Under the pieces are notes generated by a model. The model searched no databases, was not told where the DNA came from, and saw only the letters and a list, made by a program, of their open reading frames with translations. From assembly GCA_024225635.1 (NCBI GenBank), contig JAAEMK010000497.1, forward strand, positions 271,692 through 335,691: 64,000 nucleotides of DNA, read 5' to 3'. Made by a program: the position numbers and the translations under genes. Positions 1-9,184 of this stretch are shown in pieces. The stretch is from Desulfobacteraceae bacterium (GTDB lineage Bacteria; Desulfobacterota; Desulfobacteria; Desulfobacterales; Desulfobacteraceae). Positions within the stretch are counted from its first letter, which is position 1; each line of letters starts with the position of its first letter.

Positions 1-1574
1 ACAGGGCAAGGGTGATCGACAACGGCCGGGAACGCATGGTCAAGGCGTCCATGGTCAAGGTCGGGGACCTGCTGTCCGTGCGCCCTGGTGAGACCATTCC
101 CGTGGACGGCGAGATTGTTGAAGGCGCCACCTCCATTGACGAATCCATGATCACGGGGGAGCCCCTCCCCGCGGACAAGGGCCATGGTGACCCTGTGACC
201 GGCGCCACCATCAACAGATCCGGCGTGATAACCATCAAGGCCGTCAGGGTGGGCAAGGCCACCATGCTATCCAAGATCGTCAGGATGGTGGAGGATGCCC
301 AGGCGGACAAGGCGCCCATCCAGAGGCTTGCCGATGTTGTCTCCAACTATTTTGTGCCGGTGGTGGTATCCGTGGCGCTGCTGACATTCTTTCTATGGTA
401 TTTTGTGATCGCGTATCCGGCTCCTCCGGGCCTAACCCGTTTTCTTTTCTCCTTTCAGCTCATGATCGCCGTGCTGGTGGTGGCCTGCCCCTGCGCCCTG
501 GGCCTTGCCACGCCCACCGCCATCATGGTGGGCAGCGGTGTGGGCCTGGACAGGGGCATTCTCTTTAAACGGGCCTCGGTGCTTGAAACCATTTCCCACC
601 TGGATATTGTCCTGTTTGACAAAACCGGCACCATCACCCAGGGAAAACCCCGGGTCTCCGCCATCCACCCCATGGGGAACCGGTCGGAAGCAGAGGTGCT
701 TGAAATCGCGGCAAGTGTCGAGGCAAACTCTGTTCATCCCCTTGCCCGGGCCGTGGTCCAAAAGGCGGCGGATGAAGGAATTGTGCCGACAAAGATCATG
801 AACGCCACGGAGATTCCGGGCCATGGCTCCAAAGGGGAGCTCGACGGCAAAAAGGTGATGGTCGGCAACCTTAAGCTGACCCCCCGGAATGGGGATGCCG
901 TGCTTTCACAAGAGGCTCTCCAGGCGGGCCGGGCCCTGTCGGATGCCGGCCAGTCCACCGTATATGTCTGGTGCGGCAATGAGATGATCGGCATCATCGG
1001 CCTTGCCGACCAGGTCAAGGCCGATTCAAAGGAAGCGATCGCAAGGTTGCACAAGCTTGGCATCCGGACCGCCCTTATTTCCGGGGACAACCAAAAGGCC
1101 GCAAGGGCCGTGGCCCGGCAGGTGGGCATCGATGATGTGGAGGCCGAGGTACTGCCCGGGGATAAAAGCGATATTGTAAAGAAATGGCAGGCAAAGGGGC
1201 TCAAGGTCGGCATGGCAGGGGACGGCATCAACGATGCTCCCGCCCTTGCCCAGGCCGATATCGGCATCGCCGTGGGGTCGGGCACCGACATCGCAAAGGA
1301 GACAGGGGACGTGGTGCTGGTCAACAACACCCTGCTGGACGTTGAACGGGCCATCCGGCTTGGCAGAAAGACCTTGGGAACCATCAAGGCAAATTTCTTT
1401 TGGGCCTTTTTCTACAACCTCCTCATGATCCCCATTGCCGCTGGGTTGCTTTACCCCGTCCTGGGCCTGGTCCTGAAACCGGAATGGGCCTGCATCGCCA
1501 TGTGGTTCTCTTCACTCACGGTTGTGGGCAACTCCCTGCTGCTGAGAAGGGTCAACCTGAAAAATAACGGGTGA
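1..1574 (+). CDS. copA: Copper-translocating P1B-type ATPase (5' end outside window)
   Basis: This is an integral membrane ATPase that exports a soft metal ion, most likely Cu(I), at the cost of ATP. The reading frame is open to the window edge, so the N-terminal metal-binding domains and first membrane helices are missing. Counting from the GTG codon at 12, the actuator TGE motif lies near residue 49. The metal-site CPC motif is at residues 159-161 in a membrane helix. The phosphorylation motif DKTGT starts at Asp203, and GDGINDAP lies near 403. Two hydrophobic segments close the C-terminus, as in CopA. CPC followed by ALGLATPTA is typical of the copper subgroup, but silver or another soft metal cannot be excluded. 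No chaperone or regulator gene is visible downstream. Confidence 0.93.
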   Translation, partial: RARVIDNGRERMVKASMVKVGDLLSVRPGETIPVDGEIVEGATSIDESMITGEPLPADKGHGDPVTGATINRSGVITIKAVRVGKATMLSKIVRMVEDAQADKAPIQRLADVVSNYFVPVVVSVALLTFFLWYFVIAYPAPPGLTRFLFSFQLMIAVLVVACPCALGLATPTAIMVGSGVGLDRGILFKRASVLETISHLDIVLFDKTGTITQGKPRVSAIHPMGNRSEAEVLEIAASVEANSVHPLARAVVQKAADEGIVPTKIMNATEIPGHGSKGELDGKKVMVGNLKLTPRNGDAVLSQEALQAGRALSDAGQSTVYVWCGNEMIGIIGLADQVKADSKEAIARLHKLGIRTALISGDNQKAARAVARQVGIDDVEAEVLPGDKSDIVKKWQAKGLKVGMAGDGINDAPALAQADIGIAVGSGTDIAKETGDVVLVNNTLLDVERAIRLGRKTLGTIKANFFWAFFYNLLMIPIAAGLLYPVLGLVLKPEWACIAMWFSSLTVVGNSLLLRRVNLKNNG

Positions 1575-1612
1575 GCATAAAAGCAAAGCCCCGTTGATTG
1601 AAAAGGCATTCA

Positions 1613-1667
1613 GCCACCAAAGCGCAAAGAAAGAGTCGATCTTGTATCTCTTAAGTGCTTTGGTGGC
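1613..1667. repeat. Inverted repeat after copA
   Basis: An 11-bp perfect inverted repeat, GCCACCAAAGC (1613-1623) and GCTTTGGTGGC (1657-1667), is separated by 33 bases. It lies between the end of copA and the end of the convergent ATPase gene. The stem is followed by a loose T-rich stretch (tacttttattcg), so it could act as a weak terminator. It could equally be a scar or a small repeat element. Nothing else is seen in 1575-1827. Confidence 0.5.
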
Positions 1668-1827
1668 GAGTACTTTTATTCGTTGTTATTGGAAATAGAA
1701 GGGTCCCCTTTTCCCTCAAAAATAAGTTTCCGGCAATGCTCTTTTCTTTCTGGGGGAGTTTTGGGGGATGCTTTTTAAAGATATTCTTGCGGCCAGGTTG
1801 CACGTTTTGAGTAAACAAGATCTACGC

Positions 1828-3093
1828 TCATTTGATCAACCCATCCAGCAGCGGATTGACCTCTCTGGTACTATTGTGGTGGAGAACGGCAAGGGAAGAA
1901 AGAAGATCAAGAACCGGTGCGTCGGCAGTATAATAGTTCTCTTGTTTCAGGATTTCCAGATGTTCAGACTTCAGGATCTTTTTCATCTCTTCACCAAGGC
2001 TGCAAGTACCTTTTGTTGCGATATCTGCTGTGATTTTTTCTCCCAGCGCTATGGTCATGGCCCTGTTTACTATACGAATCAATTGCCGGATACAGCCTCC
2101 TGATTTTTCCACACAGAGTTCCAGGGCGTCATCGTCGATAAATTTTTCCGGATCAATTCGTTTGGAAATGATTTTTTTCAGGATAGGTTTGCTCTCATTC
2201 GTGAGCTTGACCATGGGGAGAGTGTGTACCTGGAAGAAATCAGCCGCCGGATTGTCCTTAATATTGAAATATGAGTTGATCGGTACTGAAAAAAGCATGT
2301 TGGCATTGATCCCACGGATGAAGTAGGAGTTTGTAACAAACAGGGCCTCGTAAATCCTGTAAGGTATTTTTTCCGTTCCGTCAAAAATAAAAAGAATGTC
2401 TTTTGCTTTACCCTCTTTTTGTAATGTTTCCCGAAGGTCGGAAAGAATGCTGTTAAATTGATCGATCAGGTTTGACGGGTTTTTCCTGATGGTTCTGCGT
2501 ATGGTCTCCGAGGTTGTCGAGGAGGCCGAAAAGATGGATTTCAGCGCGCTTTTGAACTTAAGAAATCCCAGGAAGGAATTTCCAGCGGAGATCTCCCCTT
2601 CCAGGTTCAACTTGAAGTCTTTTTTCAGCTCCGATTTGATCTCTTTATCGGAAAGCCAGTCATTGAGGATCTTGGCCAGATAATCCGACTCGAATGAGAT
2701 CCCTTCATCATCAATTCTCTCCATCAGTTTTGCGATCAGGATGACAAACAGGTCTTCAGGCTGGAATCCGCCCACCTCCATCTCCTGTTCAATATCAATA
2801 TGGACGGACAGGTAACAGGCGTTATTGTTGATGCCATTGTGGAATCTTTTCAGCTCGATGCTTTTCCCTGAACCCCGATGCCCCGAAAAAATGATCTTGT
2901 GGTACGTTTTTGTGATCCTTTGCAGTTGATCATCATCTATGTTGAGGGTGAATTTGATCTGGTCAAGATAACTCTTGTCCCTGACGGAATCCAGGTTCAC
3001 GTAGACTTTTTCATCGGTGGGTTCTATGGTAAAGTCCAGTTCCGTTACTTCACGGGCCTGAAATTTATCGGTAACAGGAAATTCATAGCTCAT
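1828..3093 (-). CDS. P-loop ATPase, AAA/STAND-like, function unknown
   Basis: This 421-residue protein is predicted to be a soluble nucleotide hydrolase. A Walker A motif, GHRGSGKS, is at residues 71-78 and a Walker B-like strand, ILFIFDGTE, is at 233-241. Around them are long charged helices, and the C-terminal 80 residues resemble the helical lid of AAA/STAND proteins. There is no membrane segment and no recognisable effector or sensor domain. The gene stands alone, 100 bases or more from neighbours on either side. Its base composition is more AT-rich than the flanking copA and Hsp70 operons, which hints at horizontal acquisition. Proteins of this general build occur both as housekeeping switches and in defence loci. 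The sequence alone does not decide, so I assign no function. Confidence 0.75.
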   Translation of the reverse strand: MSYEFPVTDKFQAREVTELDFTIEPTDEKVYVNLDSVRDKSYLDQIKFTLNIDDDQLQRITKTYHKIIFSGHRGSGKSIELKRFHNGINNNACYLSVHIDIEQEMEVGGFQPEDLFVILIAKLMERIDDEGISFESDYLAKILNDWLSDKEIKSELKKDFKLNLEGEISAGNSFLGFLKFKSALKSIFSASSTTSETIRRTIRKNPSNLIDQFNSILSDLRETLQKEGKAKDILFIFDGTEKIPYRIYEALFVTNSYFIRGINANMLFSVPINSYFNIKDNPAADFFQVHTLPMVKLTNESKPILKKIISKRIDPEKFIDDDALELCVEKSGGCIRQLIRIVNRAMTIALGEKITADIATKGTCSLGEEMKKILKSEHLEILKQENYYTADAPVLDLLSSLAVLHHNSTREVNPLLDGLIK

Positions 3094-3206
3094 TTTTTTA
3101 AATTCCTCATGAAGCGAGATCCTTCCATTCTATTGGGTTGAAAGGATCTCACCTATGGTGGTGCGGCCTTCATTCTTTGGTATTGGAAAGAGAAATGTTC
3201 TCTTTT

Positions 3207-3455
3207 TTACTTGCCCAGGGCTTTGGCGTAGAAAATGAGCCGCTCCCCAAGTTTTGAGTGCTTCAGGGAGCAGGAGCGCTTCCCATGGAGAAGGGCTGAC
3301 TCGTAGTCCTTTTGTTTTATTGCTGCCACGGCTATTTCCAGTTCTTCCCGGGCATCCCCTTCAATGGTTTCAAACCTGGTAAGATCGCTTTGACAGCGGT
3401 GGCAGGTTTCCTGGCCGGCATAGGCGGCCTTGCAGATCGGACAGACATCCATCAT
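3207..3455 (-). CDS. Small zinc-ribbon protein at the end of the Hsp70 operon
   Basis: This 82-residue protein starts with two CxxC pairs (CPIC near residue 5 and CHRC near residue 18), a probable zinc ribbon. A short helical, TPR-like C-terminal half follows, rich in Ala, Leu and Lys (EIAVAAIKQKDYESAL). It lies 12 bases downstream of the Hsp70 gene on the same strand and is the last gene of that operon. A role as an adaptor or substrate-docking partner of the chaperone is inferred from position only. The family is not one I can name. Confidence 0.7.
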   Translation of the reverse strand: MMDVCPICKAAYAGQETCHRCQSDLTRFETIEGDAREELEIAVAAIKQKDYESALLHGKRSCSLKHSKLGERLIFYAKALGK

Positions 3456-3467
3456 TACATTCCCCTA

Positions 3468-5204
3468 TCAGTCAATATAGAAAAGCAGGTCCTCCAGCTC
3501 ATCGCAGATGGCCCTGGCCTTTTCAAAATCCTTATCTTCCACGGCATCGGTGATCTCTTCCATGAGATCGATGATCTCGTCCTGGTCCTCCTTGGCGGCA
3601 TTGTCCAGTTTCTCCCTGGCCAGGGTCAGGGTGCCGGTGATATCGGCGGGAATGGTCGCGGTTCCGGGATCGGCCTTGCCGGGTGTTTCGGCGGCCCCCA
3701 TGGAGGTTTCCCCATTGATCTTTTCCCGGGAGTTTCGTATCCGGTCCGGATTTTCACAGGCGAAAACATTGTCGATCACGGCATTCAGTTTCCTTCCCGT
3801 CTTCTTTTCCACGGCTTCCAGTTTGAGGATGCCGTTCAGGTCCAGGTCGTATTGCAGGGTGATCATGCTGCCGGCTTCGCTGTTGGAGAGGTCAAACTGG
3901 TAACTGCCGATGAGGATATTGTCCAAGGCATTTTGTTTCTCCCCCTGGAACACCTGGATCAGGGCGACCTCCTGGTTTTCCACCATGGTATAGAAGGTTT
4001 CCGTATGGGACACCGGCAGCTTGGTGTTGCGCTGGATCAGGGGGACAAACACATGGGGATCCAGGCCCTCCTCATTGATTTCGGCGGCGGAGGTGCCAAA
4101 GGTGTACGGGGTGATGTCGATCAGCACCCCCGAGGTGTCGACCCCCATCTCCCTTGCCGCCTGGATACCGGCGCCCAGGGCCACGCACAGATCCGGGTCG
4201 ATCTCCTTGCTGGGATCGATCTTGAGCTTCTCCTTGAGCATCCTTGCGATCATGGGGATGCGGGAGGAGCCCCCCACAAGGAGAATCCGGTCGATCCCCC
4301 CCGGGGTGACGGCGGCGTCCCGGAGGGCCTTGGTCACCGACCGCATGGTTCTGTCGATGTCCTCCCGGATCATCTCCTCAAGCGCCTCCCGGGTAAGCTC
4401 CACGGAAAGATGGATCTCTTCGGTGATGTGATCCGCTTCGATCCGGGTGGTATCGGCCCGGGACAATTCGATCTTAGCCTTTTCCGCGCAGGACTTGAGA
4501 CGGGCCAGCACCGCCCTGTTGTCCGTGACGTCCAGGCGGTGGTTCTGCTTGAGCTCCCGGACCAGCCACTGGATGATCCTGTCATCGAAATCATCCCCGC
4601 CAAGCCGGTTGTCACCGGTGCTGGCAAGGACCTCCACCACCCGGTCCTCGATCCTCACAATGGAGACATCAAAGGTGCCGCCCCCCAGGTCGTAGACCAG
4701 GATGGTGCGCTTGTCATCCCCGGCATTGCTCCCCTCATAGGCCAGGGCGGCGGCCGTGGGCTCATTGATGATCCGGACCACCTCAAGGCCCGCAATGGCG
4801 CCGGCCTCCTTGGTGGCCTGGCGCTGGGCATCCGTGAAATAGGCGGGCACCGTGATCACGGCATGGGCCACTTCCCGGCCCAGGGCTTTTTCCGCCTTCT
4901 CCTTGAGCTCTTGCAGGATGAGGGCGGAGATCTCCTGGGGGGTATAGCTCTTTCCGGCCAGGGGAATCTCTTTTTCCTCACCCATTTTTCGTTTTACGGA
5001 GAGAACGGTTCGCTCCGGATAGGCCACGGCCTGGTTCCTGGCCTTTGTTCCCACGATCAACCTGTCGTTGTCATCCACCCCCACGCAGGAGGGAAGAATC
5101 CCGTCATCGCCGTCCCGGAGAATCTCCGGACGGGTTGCGTGGACAAAGGCGACCTCGGAGTTGGTGGTGCCAAGATCGATGCCGATAATGAGGGGTTTGT
5201 TCAT
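3468..5204 (-). CDS. Hsp70-family chaperone (DnaK paralogue)
   Basis: This is an ATP-dependent chaperone of the Hsp70 family, 578 residues long, about 60 shorter than a housekeeping DnaK. The nucleotide-binding domain is complete. It has the phosphate-1 loop GIDLGTTNSEV near residue 8, the phosphate-2 loop YDLGGGTFDVS near 170, the NEPTAAALAY segment near 148 and the adenosine loop LLVGGSSRIP near 305. A beta-sandwich substrate domain follows. The lid is shortened and ends in an acidic helix (FYID), without the EEVD-like or disordered tail of DnaK. It sits between a GrpE-like gene (18 bases upstream) and a zinc-ribbon gene, in one operon with a J-like and a TPR protein. It is therefore likely a dedicated Hsp70 with its own cofactors rather than the general DnaK. 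Confidence 0.9.
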   Translation of the reverse strand: MNKPLIIGIDLGTTNSEVAFVHATRPEILRDGDDGILPSCVGVDDNDRLIVGTKARNQAVAYPERTVLSVKRKMGEEKEIPLAGKSYTPQEISALILQELKEKAEKALGREVAHAVITVPAYFTDAQRQATKEAGAIAGLEVVRIINEPTAAALAYEGSNAGDDKRTILVYDLGGGTFDVSIVRIEDRVVEVLASTGDNRLGGDDFDDRIIQWLVRELKQNHRLDVTDNRAVLARLKSCAEKAKIELSRADTTRIEADHITEEIHLSVELTREALEEMIREDIDRTMRSVTKALRDAAVTPGGIDRILLVGGSSRIPMIARMLKEKLKIDPSKEIDPDLCVALGAGIQAAREMGVDTSGVLIDITPYTFGTSAAEINEEGLDPHVFVPLIQRNTKLPVSHTETFYTMVENQEVALIQVFQGEKQNALDNILIGSYQFDLSNSEAGSMITLQYDLDLNGILKLEAVEKKTGRKLNAVIDNVFACENPDRIRNSREKINGETSMGAAETPGKADPGTATIPADITGTLTLAREKLDNAAKEDQDEIIDLMEEITDAVEDKDFEKARAICDELEDLLFYID

Positions 5205-5222
5205 GTTTTGTTTCCTGTTGTT

Positions 5223-6002
5223 TTACTCGGTTACGATCACCTGGGCCGGCAGAATCACCTGGTTTTTGCGGATGAAACCGCTGGAGACCTCTGTGTGGAC
5301 CATGCCCGGTTCCATCCCTTTGGCGGTGACCCGATCCACCGCGCGCATGGTTTCCGGGTCAAACTTTTCGCCTTCGGTGATAATGGGAAAGGTATCGGCC
5401 ATGGCAAGGGCCTTGTCAAACTTGTTCAATGCCATCCCGTATCCCTGGACCAGGGCCCGAATTTTTTTGCGTCTCCAGAAAAAGATGGTTTTCGCGCTCT
5501 TCCGGCCCGCTTCCATGCCCCGTTTCAAGCTGTCCCGGACATCAAAGAAGAGGCGAAGGGTTTTTTCCTCGGCCGAATCGTGAATCCGGAGCTCCATGGC
5601 GTCGATATGGGTGATCTTTTCATCCATCAGGGTGATCAGCTTCCCGGTCCGGTCGACAAAGCCGTTGAAATCTTTCAGGACCTTGACGTTCTTTGCCTGT
5701 TCCCTGCTCTGGAGGTGGATCTCTTTTCTCAGGGATGCAAATTCACCCAGCAGGGTAAAAAGGTCCATTTGATCGACGCTGTTTGGATCATCCGGCGTCA
5801 CGGGCGCTTCCAGATCCATGAGCCATGATTCAAAATCCGCCTTGACCAAGGTCTTCCAATCCTGCTCCAGACCGTATTGGGCCTCTTTCAAACGAACCCG
5901 CTTGTCTGAAAAGGAGCGGATCGCCTTCAACGATCTGAGCGTCACCTTCTGGTCCCAGAATTCCCTGGCCGATTTCATCTTATTCTTAATGGGTTCCATC
6001 AT
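5223..6002 (-). CDS. GrpE-like nucleotide exchange factor
   Basis: This 259-residue protein has a long charged, coiled-coil-like N-terminal half. Its C-terminal end, SSGFIRKNQVILPAQVIV, matches the beta-wing of GrpE, where a Gly-(Tyr/Phe) turn is followed by a strand ending in Pro-Ala-x-Val. GrpE dimers release ADP from Hsp70, so this is probably the exchange factor for the Hsp70 encoded 18 bases downstream. It is longer and more diverged than a standard GrpE (about 190 residues). Its start overlaps the end of the J-like gene by 17 bases, which suggests coupled translation. Assignment rests on the C-terminal motif plus the neighbourhood. Confidence 0.78.
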   Translation of the reverse strand: MMEPIKNKMKSAREFWDQKVTLRSLKAIRSFSDKRVRLKEAQYGLEQDWKTLVKADFESWLMDLEAPVTPDDPNSVDQMDLFTLLGEFASLRKEIHLQSREQAKNVKVLKDFNGFVDRTGKLITLMDEKITHIDAMELRIHDSAEEKTLRLFFDVRDSLKRGMEAGRKSAKTIFFWRRKKIRALVQGYGMALNKFDKALAMADTFPIITEGEKFDPETMRAVDRVTAKGMEPGMVHTEVSSGFIRKNQVILPAQVIVTE

Positions 6003-6303
6003 CTTTTTGTTGAGCCTCCATCAAATCCTTTAGACCGGGAGAGGGCTTCTCCCGGGTTGCCGTAGTTTGCAGAAAATCATCCAGGGCTTCCGACCAGATC
6101 CGGTAGGCGCCGGCTGTGCCCATCACCCTTGATCTCACCCTTGCTCTCTTGTCTTTCAGGGCCTCATATGCCCGTGTTATCCGTTTGAATCGATCGGCAT
6201 GGGTTTCAGGGGGAAACTGCTTCACAAGATCCAGGTAGGCGCGCCGGATCTCTTCATCCCCTGCGTCCTCCCCCACCCCCAATAACCTGTAATAAACGTA
6301 CAT
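5986..6303 (-). CDS. J-domain-like protein lacking the HPD motif
   Basis: This 105-residue protein is little more than a J domain. It opens YYRLLGVGEDAGDEEIRRAY, as DnaJ helices I and II do, and continues with RFKRITRAYEALKD as in helix III. The loop between them, which in DnaJ carries the catalytic His-Pro-Asp, reads QFPPETHAD (residues 29-37), so HPD is replaced by PPE. Without HPD a J protein normally cannot stimulate Hsp70 ATPase. This one either contacts its partner differently or only recruits it. It is encoded between the TPR gene (16 bases upstream) and the GrpE-like gene (17-base overlap). The pattern fits a co-evolved partner of the operon's own Hsp70. Confidence 0.8.
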   Translation of the reverse strand: MYVYYRLLGVGEDAGDEEIRRAYLDLVKQFPPETHADRFKRITRAYEALKDKRARVRSRVMGTAGAYRIWSEALDDFLQTTATREKPSPGLKDLMEAQQKDDGTH

Positions 6304-6319
6304 CTCCCGTCCTTTTGTA

Positions 6320-9184
6320 TTAAAGTCCCATTTTTATGCCCAGAACAAAACTGGCCAGTTCTTTTGAGATATGGTGCCCGCTGATCTTGTTGGCAATATT
6401 GAACGCGCTTAAGGCGTCGTGGGCACAGGGAACATGCAGGGCAAAGCGAACCCCGGCCTGTCTGAATTCCTTCTGTGACTCAAGGCCCTTTCTCCCCACT
6501 GCCTTCAGAAGGATTTCAAAGGTGTCTATGAAGTCCCAGGCATACAGCTCTCGATCCGGGTGTCTCGCATTGTTCAGGACCCATCCGGCATCCTTTTTAA
6601 GCTCGTACACCAGGTCATAGATCTCTGCGGCATAAAGCCCCTTGCAAAACACCTCCGCCACCTTGAAAAGCTTCCAATCGCCGTCGTCTTCCCAGGTGTC
6701 GTCATCATCCCAGTCGTCATCATCCCAGTCGTCATCATCTTCGTCCATGAAACCATCCATGAGACGCTCCATCATATCCTCAAGGGCGTTCTGCTGGTCG
6801 GGATCGATGTCAAAGGGAAATGGGCCGTTCCCGAACGGGGAATCAACCTGGCTGAAATCAAATTGCTCATAGGCCGTGCGCAAATGGTGCGGGGCCATGG
6901 GGGCAAGCCGTCTTGAGATTTTCCGAAGCCTCTCCTTTACGGGCTCTGCCGCAGAATCGATAATGGATGGAAAGGCACGGGCTTTTATTCTGTCTCCCCG
7001 GATGTGGGTCAGGGAAAGATGAAGGAATTCCATCAGAATCGACTCCGGCGTGTTGTCTTCCATGGCCGCGATTCGTTTGGCAAGCTCCCGGATCACCTGG
7101 TCTGTTGCGCCGCTGGCAGCCAGATCCGGGGCGATCTCGGTCAAATCCCGGGAATTGAGACGGGTAAGGATGGTTCCCCTTTTGTCCATGAACCAGGACG
7201 CGCAGTCGGATTCATGGTACAGTTCCTTGAGTTGTTCGTCAACCGGCTTCAACAGGTAGAGGACCTCCCGGGAGGTCAACTCCGGTATTTGTTTTTTGAG
7301 TCCATTGAAAACCGACGGCATCCCCCTGGGTGCGCTGGAATAGACCGCGCCGGGGGCGGACAGGTCGATCTTGAAGAGGGCCAGCACTTTCATGGTCTGG
7401 ACCGGGCTTAACCCCCGGGTCAGCTCTTCAAACACCTTTCTGGAAAATTTCCCGGTTTTAATGAGATCCCAAAGCAGGCGTTTTTCAGCAATACAGACCC
7501 CAAGGGAGGGCACTCCCATCTTTGCCGCCGCATCAAGATCCCCCATGGCCAGCCGGTATTTCAGCACGGTCAGCTTTCGGTTGGAGGCGATAATATGGGA
7601 CAGGGCATATTGCTCCAGGACTTCGCCATCATGGGGGGCTCTGCGGAACGCTTCCTTGAGGGCGGTCTCGGCCTTTCTGACGGCGCTTTTCCGGGAATAT
7701 AGTTTTGCCAGCCGGAGGCAGGGCCGGGGATCGTCCGGGAACACCCCGGCCATGGTTTCAAGCAAAGGCGTGATGGCCTTGCGAAGGGCAGGGGAGTCAA
7801 GGGGAAGCCGCAACATCAATCCGTAGGCGTCCGGGTTCCCATTGTCCAGGGCCAGGGCCTGCCCGATGATGGTAAGGGCGATGAGATCCATCCCCTCTCC
7901 CCAGTCCTGATCTTTGATCTGAATCGTGTCTTTGAAACCGATATCGCGAAAAAGGGAGTTTAACTGGTTCCTTACGGTAAACGCCCCGTCCGGGTTCAGA
8001 ATGAGGTCCTGGGTGATCTCCACCAGAACATGGGCCCTGGCCAGGTTGCGCTCGGTGGTGTCCGGGAAGAGGTGGTCCAGCTGGTGCCAGAAAGCTTCCG
8101 TAAGGTCATTGAAAAAACGGTCCTTGGGGGCAAGGGCCTTGATGAACAGCCGCTCCGCCCTGGCCCTTGACGGGAGCATCTTCTTAAACAGGGCCAGAAC
8201 ATCATCGGACTGGCGGGTTTTCTCTACGATTCCCTGGCCGGCTGTTTCTGCCAGAAACTCCATGGCTTTACCGCGATCGGCGGCGGGAAGGGCGGCCACA
8301 AGCCCTGCGGCAGCCTGTTTGATCTTCGGGAAATTGTTTTCGGAAACCCCTTTTCCCAGGGCCCGGGCATGGGTTTCGCTGGAAAAGGCGTTGCCCCACA
8401 GCAGGGTTGCGGTTTCCCTGGTGCCGGGGGCCGAAGGTATCCCACCCTCCTTGGCATATGCGGTCAGGAGGGTCGGCACCGATGTCAGGGGAAATTCCTT
8501 GCCCAGCAGGGAGGAGGCCTTTTCCATCCCTTTTTGATCATCATTTACAAAGCTTGTCATGAGTTTGGCAAAGATCTTGATATCTGCGAAGGGCGATTTG
8601 CGGGGGACCGGTTTCAGTTCCTTGAGGGCTTTTTCCCAATGGCCCGCATTCATGGAAACACTCGCTTTTTCCAGACAGGCTTTCCCGCTGGCAAGGGCCG
8701 TATGCCCGGGAAGGGCGTCAAGAAGGGAAAGGCCGTCTTCAAGAACCGACCTGTTCCCGATCAGCCGCTCCATCTCCGGCATGGGATCGTTGCAGGACAG
8801 GAAATCCCCATACAGGGCCACGCCCTTTTCAAGGGGCAGGAGGGTGAGGCTGGATTTTAAAATCGCCGGGGAAAGATCTTTTCCCGCCGGCAGGAATTCA
8901 ACGGCGGAAGCCAGGACCACCCCTGCTTCTTTCATCATTTTCTTTTCCAGCAGCTGCCCATACCGCAGGAGATAGGCCTTGAACAGACAGGTCGAAAGGG
9001 TGTCGGGATCAAACCCTGTTTTTTTAAGGTATTTAAAGGTCTTCAAGGCTTCACGGGCATTTCCGGCGGAGAGCTGCTGCTCCCCCTTGGCCGCCACCTG
9101 ATCCAATGGCATGTCTGCAAAGGGTACCTTGGTATCGGTTGCCTTCTTTCGATTTTTACCGCGCTTCTTTTTTGCCTTTGCCAT
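6320..9184 (-). CDS. Large TPR-like repeat protein of the Hsp70 operon
   Basis: This 954-residue soluble protein is the first gene of the chaperone operon. I chose the ATG at 9184 because GGGAGAGG stands five bases before it; an in-frame ATG nine codons upstream lacks such a site. The N-terminus is a lysine/arginine-rich tail (AKAKKKRGKNRKK). The body consists of helical repeats of TPR type, for example near residues 495-540 (LAKLYSRKSAVRKAETALKEA). Residues 814-837 form an extremely acidic run of Asp with regularly spaced Trp, encoded by a 15-bp tandem repeat. It has no signal peptide or membrane helix. A scaffold or client-binding role for the adjacent Hsp70 is inferred from gene order; the family is otherwise unknown to me. 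Confidence 0.75.
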   Translation of the reverse strand: MAKAKKKRGKNRKKATDTKVPFADMPLDQVAAKGEQQLSAGNAREALKTFKYLKKTGFDPDTLSTCLFKAYLLRYGQLLEKKMMKEAGVVLASAVEFLPAGKDLSPAILKSSLTLLPLEKGVALYGDFLSCNDPMPEMERLIGNRSVLEDGLSLLDALPGHTALASGKACLEKASVSMNAGHWEKALKELKPVPRKSPFADIKIFAKLMTSFVNDDQKGMEKASSLLGKEFPLTSVPTLLTAYAKEGGIPSAPGTRETATLLWGNAFSSETHARALGKGVSENNFPKIKQAAAGLVAALPAADRGKAMEFLAETAGQGIVEKTRQSDDVLALFKKMLPSRARAERLFIKALAPKDRFFNDLTEAFWHQLDHLFPDTTERNLARAHVLVEITQDLILNPDGAFTVRNQLNSLFRDIGFKDTIQIKDQDWGEGMDLIALTIIGQALALDNGNPDAYGLMLRLPLDSPALRKAITPLLETMAGVFPDDPRPCLRLAKLYSRKSAVRKAETALKEAFRRAPHDGEVLEQYALSHIIASNRKLTVLKYRLAMGDLDAAAKMGVPSLGVCIAEKRLLWDLIKTGKFSRKVFEELTRGLSPVQTMKVLALFKIDLSAPGAVYSSAPRGMPSVFNGLKKQIPELTSREVLYLLKPVDEQLKELYHESDCASWFMDKRGTILTRLNSRDLTEIAPDLAASGATDQVIRELAKRIAAMEDNTPESILMEFLHLSLTHIRGDRIKARAFPSIIDSAAEPVKERLRKISRRLAPMAPHHLRTAYEQFDFSQVDSPFGNGPFPFDIDPDQQNALEDMMERLMDGFMDEDDDDWDDDDWDDDDTWEDDGDWKLFKVAEVFCKGLYAAEIYDLVYELKKDAGWVLNNARHPDRELYAWDFIDTFEILLKAVGRKGLESQKEFRQAGVRFALHVPCAHDALSAFNIANKISGHHISKELASFVLGIKMGL
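6698..6742. repeat. Three 15-bp tandem repeats coding for (D)4-5W units
   Basis: The unit gtcgtcatcatccca occurs at 6698-6712 and 6713-6727. A third copy at 6728-6742 differs only in its last three bases. On the minus strand each unit encodes Trp plus four Asp inside the TPR protein. Such perfect short repeats are prone to slippage, so the copy number may vary between strains. Confidence 0.85.

Noticed and set aside
3312-5828. 838-codon open frame on the + strand
   Set aside because: It is antisense to the Hsp70 and GrpE-like genes, glycine/histidine-rich as expected for the complement of GC-rich codons, and has no RBS or family motif.
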